The notes beneath the pieces were generated by a model. It searched no databases. It was not told the origin of the DNA and saw only the letters and a program-made list of their open reading frames with translations. Positions 1 to 12,400 of a DNA stretch of 64,000 bases are shown here, piece after piece. This stretch comes from Geosiphon pyriformis (Eukaryota > Glomeromycota > Glomeromycetes > Archaeosporales > Geosiphonaceae), in NCBI GenBank assembly GCA_016748015.1, contig JAAOMT010000029.1, positions 112,896 through 176,895 on the forward strand. Reading direction: 5' to 3'. Both the position numbers and the translations under genes were made by a program. The first letter of the stretch is position 1, and the number at the start of each line of letters is the position of its first letter.

Positions 1-46
1 CAAAAAGACATATTTACATTTTTATTTTAAACCAGTCTAAACTTAC

Positions 47-724
47 GGATTAGTAAATTGAGCCCACACCACCTGTTTCATTTCACTATAACTATTAGCA
101 AAAATCCAGCCAAAAGATTTGATAGGATGAATAGTATATAAAAATTCAGTTTTAGCTGGAGGCAATAAAGGCGATAGATCTATTGGAACCCTAAAAATTT
201 ATCAGCAATTCAATGTTATATCTGATTCGAAAATTCGGTTTTCATTCGTGATGAATCTTGTCAGTTTCTTACCCTTGTATCGTTCCTTCAAAGTTCAGGA
301 TTAATCCTTTGCGCTGAAACAGTTTCATATCTTTGCTCTCAAAATAAGTAACTAAAATTTTTAAGTCTCTTATCATCGGAAGAATATCAATATTTATTCC
401 AGGTGGAAGAATGTTTTGGCAGAAATTAAATTCTGGGATATGGGATTGTACTGTAATTGTAACAACTTTTCCATTTGGTCGTATCAAGCGAATTCTTATT
501 AATGGATCAACACAGTCATCACTCTTTCCCCTTTTAGCAAGTCTGAACATTATGGTCCCATCATCAAAAGAACCAGAATCCCCTGGAAATATCCCAATTT
601 TCCCTGTTTCCTTCTCAGTGTATGAGAAATTGCGGTATGCTAATGTGTTTTCGTTAAAAATCGAAAGTAAAGTGATAAATAAAAGTAGTCTCAATAAATC
701 TGGAATTTTCATAGAGTGAATCAT
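47..724 (-). CDS. Secreted protein, N-terminal part (runs off left edge)
   Basis: Two exons are visible, 724-273 and 190-47, joined in phase by an intron at 272-191 (donor GTAAG, acceptor TTTTAG). A second donor (GTAAGT) at 46-41 shows that the gene continues beyond the window. The protein starts MIHSMKIPDLLRLLLFITLL, a clear signal peptide that probably ends near 'NTLAYR', so the product enters the secretory pathway. The mature part has few hydrophobic stretches and contains 'IRLIRPNGKVVTITVQ' and 'IPEFNFCQNI', wording that I associate, from memory and without a search, with a family of long secreted hypothetical proteins common in Glomeromycotina. No catalytic motif is visible and no function is assigned. 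The start is the first ATG of the frame; a second Met four codons later is also possible. Confidence 0.72.
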
Positions 725-2147
725 TTTCTGCTGTTTCTAATTTTTCAGAATTTTTAGTAACGGGCTTGAGGTGGTATATAAATGACTTCTAAATGGTGCA
801 GCTAAACAGCTTTTTTTTTAGAACATTCGGACGATAAGAATAGTGATGATATAAGCAACGCCACATACGTGAATATCCGTATAGTGTGGAGGAACCAGTT
901 TTGCCAATTTCACCATATTTGATCGAAATAGCCTCGTTAATAAATTTTCCTGTATTTTCTTTGTTTTTCATATACGGGACAAAATGAAGATTTGAGCATT
1001 CTGGATTCCTAAATAAAGGAAACTTTATTAAGGGCACATATCGTTATTGGCCATGAAAACTAAGTTTAGTACAGTAAAGGGATAGAGTGTAAGCCAAAAA
1101 AGGTTTAGCTGATATTGGTTGTTATTGTAAGTTTAATTTCGTATGATAGTTTTTTGAATTGTTTCACAATCTATTATTACTTTTAGTGAATTTTGCTTCG
1201 TCAAAAGTATAATGAATTATTTGTATGATAAATCCTTGTTAAATAAGAATGGAACAAGTCCTTTTTCCCGATTTTTGCAATGTATTACCTTGTCGTTTTA
1301 TTGCTGCGACAAAAAAAGAAATATTAATTAAAAACTTTTAGTGAGTTTTGAAAACGGAAAAGTTTGGTTGAGAGCACAATGATGGGAATCGAAGAATTAA
1401 CAATGTAAATAGATGCAGCTAGCATTTTGTACTAAATAACATTTGGAAAATACATATTAAAATCGAGAGATAGTTGTTTATTCACAAGTCCCAAACAAAA
1501 AAAATTTAAAATATGATAGAACATATCCATTTATAAATTATTAAAAACTTTGAAAAATATATATTTATTCTACGTTTCAGTATTCTTGATATACTAGATA
1601 AACATTAGGAATCCAAGAAGATTTTATTTATTTCTTGATTCCTCTATGTTTCACCACTTCTGGATAATATTAGTAAATATTATGGGAAATAATATTCCTG
1701 ATAGAAGAATCTTGGTAACATCCTACTGAGTTTACAACAAAAGAGCTATTAAATTAAATAAATATTATTTTAAAAATTAAAAAAAAAAATTGCAAATGTT
1801 CAGGAAAAATGATAATTCCGCATATCCCCTTTTTTTCAAAAATTGGTCAAATATATCTACATTTGGAAATATTTTTCTAATCCTGATACATGTAATAAAT
1901 ATACAAATTTCTACTCCGCTAGTTTGAGAATTACTCATTATCTTTTGATTTCATTGGATTTATGATGAGACATTCTTGGGCGTTGAATGATGGGCTCATC
2001 CTTTTATTTCAATTCAAAAAATAAATGATTCGGATATCTGAGAAAATGTTTTAAACAATAAAGTTCTCAATATTGGAACGGAAATTTCAATTTTAACTTT
2101 TTCTTTAATATAATTTTTCAAAACCTCGTTTATTAAATTGGAAAATC
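725..2147. other. Intergenic, no supported gene
   Basis: AT-rich DNA between the divergent secreted-protein gene (-) and membrane-protein gene (+), so it should contain both promoters. It holds a minus-strand open frame at 789-1037 that I cannot support as a gene. No repeat or RNA gene was seen. Confidence 0.5.
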
Positions 2148-3205
2148 ATGGAGACCCGATCCAATATCCCGGAAATTAGTTTAGCATCAAAACTGAAATC
2201 TGAGTATGACGAAAAGAAATTGGAGAAAGAAATATTTGACGACGAAAATGAAAATGAATCGCCAATGAAAAATACCCCATGGTGGAGAATAGTACAGTGG
2301 GGCTGTTTTGCGCTTTTAAATTTTGCTTTTTTAATAATAAGTTTCGCCTTAATAGGAAGTTTTAAAAGTGATGTAAGTATTCTTAAAATTATTTTTCTAA
2401 AAAGGATGATAGGTTATTCAAAGTTAACTTATTTTTCCCCTAAAAAATTTTAATTCTTTGGTATAAAAGTTATATAAAGGAAATATTACCGAAACCACAT
2501 ATGATGCAATTCTAATATTTGAATGTTTGCCGAGAACTATCAACCTCTATCAGATTTATCAATATACAGGAGGTCAACTAAAATTCCGTGAAATAATTGG
2601 AGTAATTTGTGGTAATTTTATACAAATACTATCTACCTTGATTTTTTAGCAAATAAACTATTTCTAATCTACTCGAGAATATTTCAATTATAGGAAAAAA
2701 GGAAGGATACCTATTATTTGGTCATAAAAATCTAACGCAACGACAAATCAATCGTCTTTCGCTCGTTTCCGATTTAATATGTTTTGTATATTTCATATTT
2801 ATGGCTTGGGCTATTGGAAGTGATTATGGAAGTGTTGCACGCAACAAAAGAGCAGAAAGCAAAATGAACTCTCTTACTTATGCAGTAATGCTTATAGCCT
2901 TTATTATGATTATGAGGCATGCGATTAAATCACTCAAAAAAATTTATTCTGGTTTCATTTCCGTTATTGAATCGCTTAAAAAAAATTATGTTTACAAAAG
3001 AAAAAAAGCATTCCAATGTACTACCACCACCGAGAAACTAAGAGCAAATCAATCACTCATATACCCGCATAATTTAGTTCAGATCCTACCAACGCAAAAT
3101 TTTGTCCATGATCGAGCTTCACAAGTTCTGCAGATGCAACATCCTCCGCAGCCCGCTTATTGTATTCAAGAACAATATCAAGCTCATGTTCAAATGGTCG
3201 TTTAA
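2148..3205 (+). CDS. Multi-pass membrane protein, unknown
   Basis: Three exons, 2148-2372, 2470-2611 and 2694-3205, join in phase to give about 292 residues. Donors are GTAAGT and GTAATT; acceptors are AAAAG and TATAG. The first 45 residues are charged and presumably soluble (METRSNIPEISLASK... then Lys/Glu/Asp-rich). A first hydrophobic segment follows ('WWRIVQWGCFALLNFAFLII'), and two more lie in exon 3 ('LICFVYFIFMAWAIG' and 'YAVMLIAFIMIM'). The part encoded by exon 2 (ETTYDAILIFECLPRTINLY) is only mildly hydrophobic. The C-terminal 110 residues are polar and Gln/His-rich. I do not recognise the family. An alternative acceptor at AAAG|GAAAT closer to exon 2 meets a stop, which decides the boundary given. 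Confidence 0.75.
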
Positions 3206-3547
3206 TGATCAATTCTTAACCCAGTCACAAAGAAGTTCTCAACACCCCTTGTAAGGAAATTATCAACAATCTTCCAACATGTGGTTGTCCAGTCTAGGAG
3301 CAGCCAATAAAAGGCATGAAATACCATTCAATCTTCACAAACTGCAATTGCACCTGAATATTATCAATTACTCACACAATTAACAACACTGCATGCTAAT
3401 AACCGATCATTATATTGTGACCTTTCAAATCTTCAAAATTATCATGAATAACATTATATTCTCTATTGAAATAATTAGCTTTAAACCGATAGAGCTATGT
3501 CGATCAATCCAATGTAAACATACACATACATATTCTACTGTGCTGAA

Positions 3548-3582
3548 GGAAGAAAATAATGGCTGAGCCATTATTTTCTTCC
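3548..3582. repeat. Perfect 35-bp palindrome (17-nt arms, 1-nt centre)
   Basis: The arm GGAAGAAAATAATGGCT is followed by a single G and its exact reverse complement AGCCATTATTTTCTTCC. Every one of the 17 pairs matches. It lies about 340 nt downstream of the membrane-protein stop codon. As RNA it would form a long hairpin with almost no loop; as DNA it could be a cruciform or a very short foldback element. Confidence 0.9.
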
Positions 3583-3778
3583 AAAAAAGTGCAGAAGTTT
3601 TGAAATCATTATAACTTTGAAATCCAATTTCTGATCAATATATTAATACAGTTATTTTTCGCATCTAATGAATAATAAATGATCTTAATAATTTTGGAGC
3701 AAGCTTTGGTTTTATATTAAACAAAGTAAAGTTGAAAAAAAGGAGGTATAACTGGCAATTTTTATAACTTATTACATG

Positions 3779-3810
3779 TATTATTATTATTATTATTATT
3801 ATTATTTATT
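3779..3810. repeat. ATT trinucleotide microsatellite
   Basis: About ten uninterrupted ATT/TTA units. Confidence 0.9.
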
Positions 3811-4248
3811 TGACAAGTGGTATTAAATTGGTTGGTAGCCATTAAATGTTGGTAATAATAAATCCTTTTTTTAAAATTAAATATTTAATATAGGCTATTG
3901 AATCTATAAAAATATGAATTATGGTACCCATATTTTTCTTTTTTGCTTTGATATTTGAAAACTGACTCGATCTTATCAACCTCATAAAGATTATATCTTC
4001 TTTCGTTCACTAAAAGAAGCATAAATTTTTTTATAATAGTTTAATGATTTTCAATAAAACATAAGGTTTAAACATTTAATGTTATATGCTGTCTTCGAAA
4101 AAGAGTTTTTACTATTATAACGAATTTTATTCGTTAAACTAACAGACAAACAATTATTTTTATTTATTTTAATATATTTCTCTTTTATTCTGGAATATAA
4201 TAATACTAATTCTGATATTTAAAATAGGATTTCTAAAATAGATATCTC

Positions 4249-4301
4249 TTATTATTATTTATTATTATTATTATTATTATTTATTATTATTATTATTATT
4301 A

Positions 4302-4383
<82 letters not shown>
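4249..4383. repeat. Long ATT trinucleotide microsatellite
   Basis: About 135 bp of ATT units, broken in three places by an extra T (ATTT) near the start and then pure for about 80 bp. It is the longest trinucleotide tract in the window. Confidence 0.95.
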
Positions 4384-6522
4384 GCATGTTTCACCTTTGA
4401 AAAGTTTTATTTCACTTTGAATAAATTAAATAGATATTTGAATCGAATATTTTTTATGAGGAAAATGGTAAACACCCACCCAGATTATAATATTAAATAT
4501 TTTAAGCAGTAAAACTTTAAAGCTAGATTAACACTTTCCAATGAATTTGAGATAATAATTTATTAATTCCAACAACCATTACATCATAAATTTAAATAAC
4601 TAATGAAAACTGGTTTGTTTTAGTTTCATACAAATTTAATCGGTATTAGTGATCTATGCTATCGAGGTTAGTTGCAAATAGCATTAAAATAACATCATAA
4701 ATATAATCACTTTTGTATAATCAAATATTTACTTTTTCCAGCTAAGAATATCGAAAGTGTGTATACTCTAAAATTTAGGGTAATTTATTTGGCATCTGGA
4801 ATACGTTAAAAGCGGCAGCGTGGATCGAATGTATTTCAATAAACAATTAATTTCTATCCTGATGACAACATTAATGATATTCAATTTAGGGAGTTGAAAA
4901 TCTTGAAATTCACATTCGATGGTAAAAGATGATTGACTTTTTCGATTTCTGAATAAAAGCAAATCTATCAGTCTCTCTTTTAGTAATTTTTAACATAAGC
5001 ATGTGATTCCTTTATTTTTAACATTTTTTGATTTCAACTTTATCAAGGTGTATTAGAATTCAGGGTTTTGTTGACAATTTGTTAATGAATATTTCAAAAT
5101 AGAAATTTTCCAAGAGGATCATTATAATTTGTCATGTATCGAGAAATCTTTGAAACAGATACATTTTCTAGAAAAAAGAGGTACCAATTCTTTTGTAAAA
5201 CCCATGCGATTCCTAGCATGGGTAGTAATCATAATAGAAGATAAAAAAAATTCATATATATCTTCATGTGACTAATCTTTAAAGTTTTTGGAATAACTAT
5301 TTGGAAGTCCAAAAATCATAAATTTGGATTGATTAAAAGCTGCCTAATTTTCAATCTCATACACTCAAAACTAATTGAAGACATGATGATCGGATCATCT
5401 TGTTCAAGAAATACTGGTTAGCTTACCAATTTTTCCCTAAAATTTCATAGAATTCAATTGATCATACAAATATTTTGCCACTGTTTTCCTCGGATATTTT
5501 GGGACTCGTTTTTTAGATACCTTTTACCTTTAAAGAAAATGAAACAGATAAAATTGGAATTTCTCCTTTCAAAAAGTTTCTCGATGATTAAAAAATAAAA
5601 ATTCTAACATTCATTAGATCCCTTATATTTCTAATAGAAGGTTTCTTTCTAAAGAAAATAAATATGAGATCATTGACTTGAGGCTTTTACAAATATTTCT
5701 TGCTTCTAGGGGTTAAAAAGAAAAGTTCTTTTTAAATTAAAATTTGTTTCGTTAGCTAGATAGAAATTGTTTCCTAGGTAGTTAATTCTACGCATCCCAC
5801 AACGGAAATCAAAATATTTATCCATTTTGAAAATTTAATTCAAAAAAAATATTATATATAAAATTATAAAAATTTTAAGAGCCTTTTAAATCTCCGATTA
5901 GGTTAATGAGAAATCGGGATTTTAATTTAAAACAAAACAATTTACGACAATCGAATATTATAAATGGAAAAATTTAAAATTCTACTTGTTAGAATGATTT
6001 TTTATATGCTAAAACTTCCCCCCTAATGCTCAAGGAGCTTTTAATGAATGTATCCGGTATAATAAATTTCGTTCACTTGAAAGATGTGTGTATATAAATT
6101 TTGAAAATTTGTAGTGTTTCAAATTTAAAATAACTAAAGTTAGAAACAAATGAAGTTTATCTTTCACCTATTTCAACGATCAAAACTTTTCAGAGGCCAA
6201 AATTTTAGATTGAAACTAGTGGTCCTTTGAAAAAACAATTTAGGAAATATTTCAATGAGAAGCTGCTTGGAAATTCAGATGCAAATTTTTTTGAGTTGAA
6301 AATTTCCATGATGTCATATTATGTCATAACCCAAAAACCGATTTTGATTCAAAAAAATCACGCATTTAAACTTTTCAGCTCAAGAATGTTTACAAATCTA
6401 TGTTAAAGAAACTTTTGGAATTGGTACCTCAGAAAATTCTTGAGGTGAAAATTAAATTTAATTAATGGTCAAGAGCTTGAAGAGTTGTGTCACTTTGGCT
6501 TAAACCTACAACCTGATTCATG

Positions 6523-6530
6523 TATAAAAA
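6523..6530 (+). promoter_or_regulatory. TATA-box-like element
   Basis: TATAAAAA followed by GGC, about 180 nt upstream of the small signal-peptide ORF at 6707. The spacing is compatible with a core promoter and a 5' leader of about 150 nt. Confidence 0.3.
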
Positions 6531-6706
6531 GGCATACACACAAGATAGTTTACAGCATTGAAAAACCGAGAGCATCTTTAATCTCTAAAAAAAATGGCAT
6601 TTTAGCCAATATTTGACGAATAAAAGAAAACTAAATCCATTTCTGAGGATAGTTCAATAACTAATTTACAATCCCAAAAATTATTTTTGAAGATTCCTCA
6701 AGGAAA

Positions 6707-6952
6707 ATGTTTTCAAAATGTATTTTTTTCACGTCACTCCTTTTAGCTTTCTTCAACGTCGCAGCTTACCTTCACTCACAGACAAAGAACAGTAAACAAC
6801 ATTTATCCGTGTACCTTGACATCAAAATACCTGGAAGATTATTTTTCCAGCTTTTAATTCTCGTAAAGCTGTTAATTTCCCAGCTCTTGATGTTTAAACT
6901 ATGGAAGCTGATGACCCAGTCAAATACTCATTTACATAGGCAAAAGGCTTAA
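6707..6952 (+). CDS. Possible small secreted protein or its remnant
   Basis: An 81-codon open frame starting MFSKCIFFTSLLLAFFNVAA, a convincing signal peptide, preceded by a TATA-like element. The downstream part is unusually hydrophobic and unlike a mature secreted peptide ('FFQLLILVKLLIS'). Over the same bases the +1 frame reads 'FPAFNSRKAVNFPALDV' and then, after a stop, 'MEADDPVKYSF', which looks more like normal coding sequence. One reading is therefore a decayed secreted-protein gene with a small indel near 6845. The family is not recognised and an intact gene is not certain. Confidence 0.3.
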   Translation: MFSKCIFFTSLLLAFFNVAAYLHSQTKNSKQHLSVYLDIKIPGRLFFQLLILVKLLISQLLMFKLWKLMTQSNTHLHRQKA

Positions 6953-9250
6953 TTTTCTTTTCTTTTTTCTACAAGAAGCCTATATCAACAAAAAGGATGC
7001 TATGGAATAAATTATGCTAAATAAGAAACTTAAATAAAGGACGCTAAGAAATAATATGAATATTATTATACTATCTCAAAATATGTTGAAAATAGAAAAA
7101 AATCTTTTTTGATCTAGGAAGGATAGCCATATTCTCGCTCTAATCTAAGAAATTCATGAAATTAAAATTAAGCTAGATTTGATTATTATTAAAAAAGTTC
7201 AAGAAAAGTTTGTATCATTGAAATAATTTACAAAAAAGCCCTAAATTTTAAACATGTTTATAAGAATTGATAAAAAAGAATTTACATTCAATAATGTTTT
7301 TTCTTTATATATACTGTAAACTTTAATTTTAGAAAAAAATGAAACTACTGCAATCTTGTAATTACTTAAAACTAACAATCGTAAACCATCAGATAAGAAT
7401 TTAATAAATTTCCGTGAATATCAGTGGCAAAATATTGAGTAACAAAAAAAATATATATTCCAAAATGTCAAAGCAACTAAAAAAAAACAAAATATAGCAT
7501 ATATTGTATTATTATTTTAAAATAAAATTCTAATTCTAATTAAACAATTTAATTAAATTTTAAAATGTGTCTTTATATCAAATTATTAAAGAAACATACT
7601 TAACATTTATGAATTAATTTAAACAAAAATTTTTCTTAACAAGTCAATTCAAATATTAGTTAAGATGCTATTTAAAAATGTAACTATTTTGAATAAATGT
7701 TTTTAAAGAATAGCCAATAATAAAATAGTTATTGTTTCACAGTAAATGCAAACAGCGCACTTTTTACACGTGACTAGCCACCATACCAATCAACTTCTAA
7801 TTGGTCATTATTGTACAATCGTCATGTGCATACATTTATAGAGAGTATTCTAATATACTTGGAACTCAGAATCATTTGCACATGCAGAATATAGAGAGTG
7901 TGCATTTAGCTTTAAGCCCCAAACTTGGGACCAGACTATAGTGTGCATATAGAGAGAGTATGTACTTATAGTTATGAATTAAAATAACAGACTAACAAGT
8001 GATGAATTAAAGATGGTTCATGAATATTGTATGAATGATGTTTCAGGTAGCAAATTTTAAATTTAAGTTTATCCAAAACCTTTTTCTTAATTAATACAAA
8101 TTACAAAAATAGAAAAAAAAGTTAAGTTAATTATTACCTTAAGCTTTCAAGTAATGATTAATATTTTTCTCCAGAAGAGTCAATGATCAGATAAAAGATT
8201 CTCTCTAAAAATAGATGATTAAGCTAATAACTAAATAGCAAATCCAAACTATGACTATATAAAGTATTTAGGTGAGAAACATGTAAGATGATCAATTTCT
8301 CATTGTGTTCTACCAATTTCGAAAGATTAGAATTAGGTGATTTGCCAAAAATTTATAATATTCTAATCTTGATCTAACTTTTGTCCCAATAAATTAAAAT
8401 GGTTTTGACTAAAATGAAGTATTTTCATTAGATAAAAAATATAATATATAGTAATAGAGATAGATCGCTGCTTCAATTTATTACATATTCGTTAGGAAAA
8501 CTTTGAGAGCTACAATGAAATTATTTCCCCACATCTTTTATACACATAAGCCCATTTTATTAAAGTCTTCCTGTTTTGTCAATCTGAAAATTTTTTGATT
8601 TGATATATAAAGAACTTTGGCAATGAAGGCGATAGATTAATGATAAAGTAATAATACAACGGTAACTTTGAAGCTGCGAAAGGAGAAAAGATTCAAGGAA
8701 CTTAGATCAGAGGAATTAAGACTTTCGTTTCATAATTTTAGGAGAAATTCGCCTGTAATGATAAACAAAATATCTTTGGTATCTGATTTAGTAATATTAA
8801 TGGAAACTTTCCATTTACAATATTTGTTTGATATTGCCTCCCAGAAAGCTATAGTCGTCCAATGGATTTATTTTTTCGTATACAGCCATGGTAAAAAGTA
8901 TTCACCATAGACGTTCCATTTTCTTCTTAGATCCTCATGGCAGAGTTTAATTCGCTAAAGATGTACGCATTATTATATTCCAACTCTTTTTTTATGGGTC
9001 AGCCCAATTTGTTAGGATCTTTGAAAATACGAATTCTGGGTTTTTGCTTTTTATTCATTAAGTATATGGAGAATTTTAATCAATAAACTTTGCTTTCATT
9101 TCTTGCCTTACTCATAAATGCCACGATCACAAGTAGTGGTCTCCATGTCGCAAAGAAAAAAGTCAAATGTTTTGGTTTCTAAAAGTTAAGTAAACTTTTA
9201 TTAGTTTGCTTTTAAGCTTCCAATTTTGAAAATGAGACAAAATTAATCTC
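6953..9250. other. Gene-poor intergenic stretch
   Basis: AT-rich DNA with no supportable gene. Around 7800-7980 three loosely repeated 'atagagagagt..gcat' blocks occur (reported as a finding). The open frame at 8668-8910 has no recognisable content. Confidence 0.45.
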
Positions 9251-11241
9251 TCAAAACTTGCCCCATGAAGAAAATTCTCTCAGGGTTTTATTGGAAGACT
9301 CATTTAGATTTTCTGGTTCTTCAGTTATGACCGAGGCAAACTTTGTTAGTTTCTCCTCTTTCTCGATTACTGGCAAAAATGGCATCTGTTCCAATTCATT
9401 TAGAATTTCATCCATTGTTGGTCTCCTTTCAGGATCAAAATCCCAACATCGCGAATATAGCTGATGATAGGCGATGGGCGTCCCGATTATTGGAGTCTCT
9501 CGTTTACCGTTGCAAATTGAAAAAATTAAGGAATCGTTTGATTTTGGGAAAGGCTTTCAAATGAAAATTAAGATCTTTAATAAAGCGCTATCAATTATTT
9601 TATCTCTGCAGCAAAAAAAATTAGTTGAAAAATACTCACAGCTCTGCCAGCCGAGATTTCCCACATAATCACACCAAAACTGACCAATAGAATTATTGGC
9701 TTGATATTGTAAATCGCATATCCAAGTACAATTGAGTGACAGTAGCATTTGCATTGAAATTTAAGACAAACCTGTATATGTCAGAACGGGTATCATAAGG
9801 GGAAGGATGATCAGTCAGCCGCTCTAAATTGAGAAAATGAGATTTCATTCACCAAAAAAAGAAAACCACTTTACCAATCAAGAAGGTTCTAAAACTTACC
9901 AGGAGGTACATAAGCCAAGATTCCAGTAACAGATGAATGAAGTGATAAATCATCAGCTCCTGAAATTTTCTTTGAAAGTCCAAAATCAGTAATTAATGGT
10001 TTCCCGTGGTGCATGAGTATGTTTTTAGAGTGAAGGTCCCGGTGAACAATATTTTCATCATGAATGTATGCCAATCCATTAGCGATTTCATAGGCAAGTC
10101 CTTTCTTTGCTTCCCAGGTCAAGGAAAGAAAGTTTTTCTTCAAATAACCACGCAAGTTCCCGCCATCAGCATATTGCATCACCATCATGTATTCTTTTGT
10201 GTTTGGATCTTAGTAGTGAAAGAAATTGCAATTCAAGTTAAATAAAATTCGGAAATTTTTTCATGAATTAAAGGATTTCAATTCAAATATCAAATTAACA
10301 CCTTGGGATAAACCATAAAACGTGACCTTTAAAATGAAAAATCGAAGGAATCTTGTTTAGTCAAAAATAAAAATTCCCAAAGTTCATATTTGACAATTTT
10401 CTCACCACTCGATTGTCGTCTTTAACTTTCATTGAGAGTTTCAACTGAATATTAAAAGAATTTTAGGATTAAAGGTATAGTTGAAATCTCATTTATAAAG
10501 AGGTATCAAAAATAATAAATATTAGCAAACCTCACGAACAAATTCTTCGTATTTGCCTTCAACATTAGATACGATACTTCTGTCAAGCCGTTTTAATGCC
10601 ACTTGTCTTCGACGCCAAACAGCACGATGTATCACACCGAAGCCACCTTTGGTAACGTACTTGATATCACTGAAGTGCTTATACTCTATAAATTTCACTA
10701 GCTCTTCTTTAATAGCAGCTTCTAACCATGTAATATCTTTTCCTCCTTGGTAGTGGTGAAAATTTTCATCATCATATTGTGTAGTTGTAATCTTTTCATC
10801 TATTTTTCTTGATAGAGGAGTAACTGATGCGTTTTTTATGGGTTTTTCTTTTATTTTCTTTGGAGTGAATAGTGTTCGTGAATTAAATGATACTAATGTC
10901 TTTTCCGAGTTTCTTGATGAATCTTGATCAAAATCAATGCGTTCTAGGTCAATCACCTCGTTCAAATTTGCACAAGCTTGATCTAGTCGTTCTTCCAAAA
11001 GCCGAAAATTCTTTTCAAACTTGGATGCCTGTAGCAATTTATTTACGAAATTGCATTCTGAGTATTTTCCAATTGCCGCTTTACTTTCCTCAAGAACCAC
11101 TCCCAGGGTCCCTAACGCTATTCCATAACCTGCTTTTTTTATCTTTTCGGGATCATTTTCTAATTCTTGAAATAAATCCTTTGTTGATTCAAGAATATTT
11201 TGAATCCTCTCTAGAAATTGTTTAGCCTCAATTGTAGTCAT
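9251..11241 (-). CDS. TKL-type protein kinase with N-terminal helical domain
   Basis: Seven exons on the minus strand: 11241-10531, 10444-10406, 10326-10302, 10208-9900, 9823-9772, 9679-9640 and 9553-9251. All junctions stay in phase and give 492 residues. Residues 1 to about 120 are predicted helical and leucine-rich (MTTIEAKQFLERIQNILEST, then 'GKYSECNFVNKLLQASKFEK') and resemble in style the four-helix bundles of HeLo/MLKL-type proteins; this is inference. A Ser/Lys-rich linker follows. The kinase domain occupies about residues 190-460: glycine loop GGFGVIHRAVW (about 199), VALK lysine (217), HRDLHSKN catalytic loop (314-321), DFG (333-335), 'YVPPE' replacing APE, then 'DIYSFGVIMWEIS' and a closing 'CWDFDPERRPTMDEIL'. 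All catalytic residues are present, so it should be active. The wording is that of the TKL family expanded in Glomeromycotina. Exons 2 and 3 are only 39 and 25 nt; the first donor is GTTTGC, the weakest junction. Confidence 0.88.
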
Positions 11242-12317
11242 TTCTTAAATCTGAAAAAAGTCTAAAGAGTAAAAATTGTACTAAGTTTCAAAAATTTAAT
11301 AATTGCCAGCAATTATAGCTGGGCAAATTTTTAACTAACCTGAAAGAACGCAACAAGAAAGATTCAACATCTGAAATGACATCAGGGATTTACTTTCTAA
11401 TTTCCTTTTCATTCCGATCTGTCGTGATAGCAGATAGATAATACAGGTGAAGTTCGTATTCGAGGCTGCATCATAGCCATATCGCATAATGTAAAGACGG
11501 TAATAAAATCGTCATACTTTCGCTTTTACTTGAAGTTTTGTTTTATAGCAAAAGTATATACTTCAAGTGTAAGTTAACTGCTGGCATATATAGTATACTT
11601 GAAAATTTAACTTTTAGAAATTCCTTTTGCCTTTTTAAATGTATAAATAATTAAATAAATAAAAAATAAAAAATATTTATTGCTAAGCATGTCTACATAA
11701 AAGTTTCCAAGGTTTAAATAATTTATTCATGACAACAATATTCAATAATATTTATTCTAATAATTAAAGTGATTTATACCAAATATTTTATTGTAGTAAA
11801 TTGATTTTAAAAAAAAATTATTTCCAAGGATAAATTGAGTCTGAATTAATCCTAAAATGATCATCCCTTAATATTTGACTTTTAACTATAGAAATAAAAA
11901 AAATTTGGGTTCTACAAATTTAAATATATCCTAAATCCGTTACTTTTCTAAGATTGTGAACCCATATGAATTAGTTTTTTGGACTTTATAGATTTCCCTG
12001 TATTAATTAGGAAATTATGTAATATTGTGTATGCAATTTGATTTTTTATACAAAATTGTTCAATACCAATATAGATTTTTGAATCAAAATATATCATAGT
12101 AAGTTATTTTTAAAAGAGATTCAATTGGCACCAAACATTTCGAAAGTCCAATAATTCATATTGTTTTTCTTTTATATATTTAAATTTGACTTTTTACAAT
12201 GGTTTTTTCTCTTTGATTATAAAAACTACTTTAACCTAGTTCATTCAACTTGCATGCCGCAAAAGGATTTATTATCGGTTAATTTCATAAATTTCAAACT
12301 TGTTTGTTCATAATAAA

Positions 12318-12396
<79 letters not shown>
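12318..12396. repeat. AAT trinucleotide microsatellite
   Basis: About 25 near-perfect AAT units. The open frames across it (poly-Tyr or poly-Ile) are artefacts of the repeat. Confidence 0.95.

Positions 12397-12400
<4 letters not shown>

Larger units (their letters stand above)
3206..6706. other. Gene-poor intergenic stretch
   Basis: About 3.5 kb without a supportable gene. It contains a perfect palindrome (3548-3582) and two ATT trinucleotide tracts (about 3779-3810 and 4249-4383), listed separately. The rest is AT-rich single-copy-looking sequence with only short open frames. Confidence 0.5.

Noticed and set aside
789-1037. 82-codon minus-strand frame (MPLIKFPLFRNPECSNLHFV...)
   Set aside because: Partly protein-like and with a hydrophobic continuation in another frame, but no recognisable family, no signal peptide and no convincing splice sites.
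4768-4962. 64-codon minus-strand frame
   Set aside because: No motif, no splice continuity and composition like the surrounding intergenic DNA.
8668-8910. 80-codon plus-strand frame (MKLRKEKRFKELRSEEL...)
   Set aside because: Charged start is suggestive, but no homologous wording, no clear ATG context and AT-rich codons; cannot be supported.
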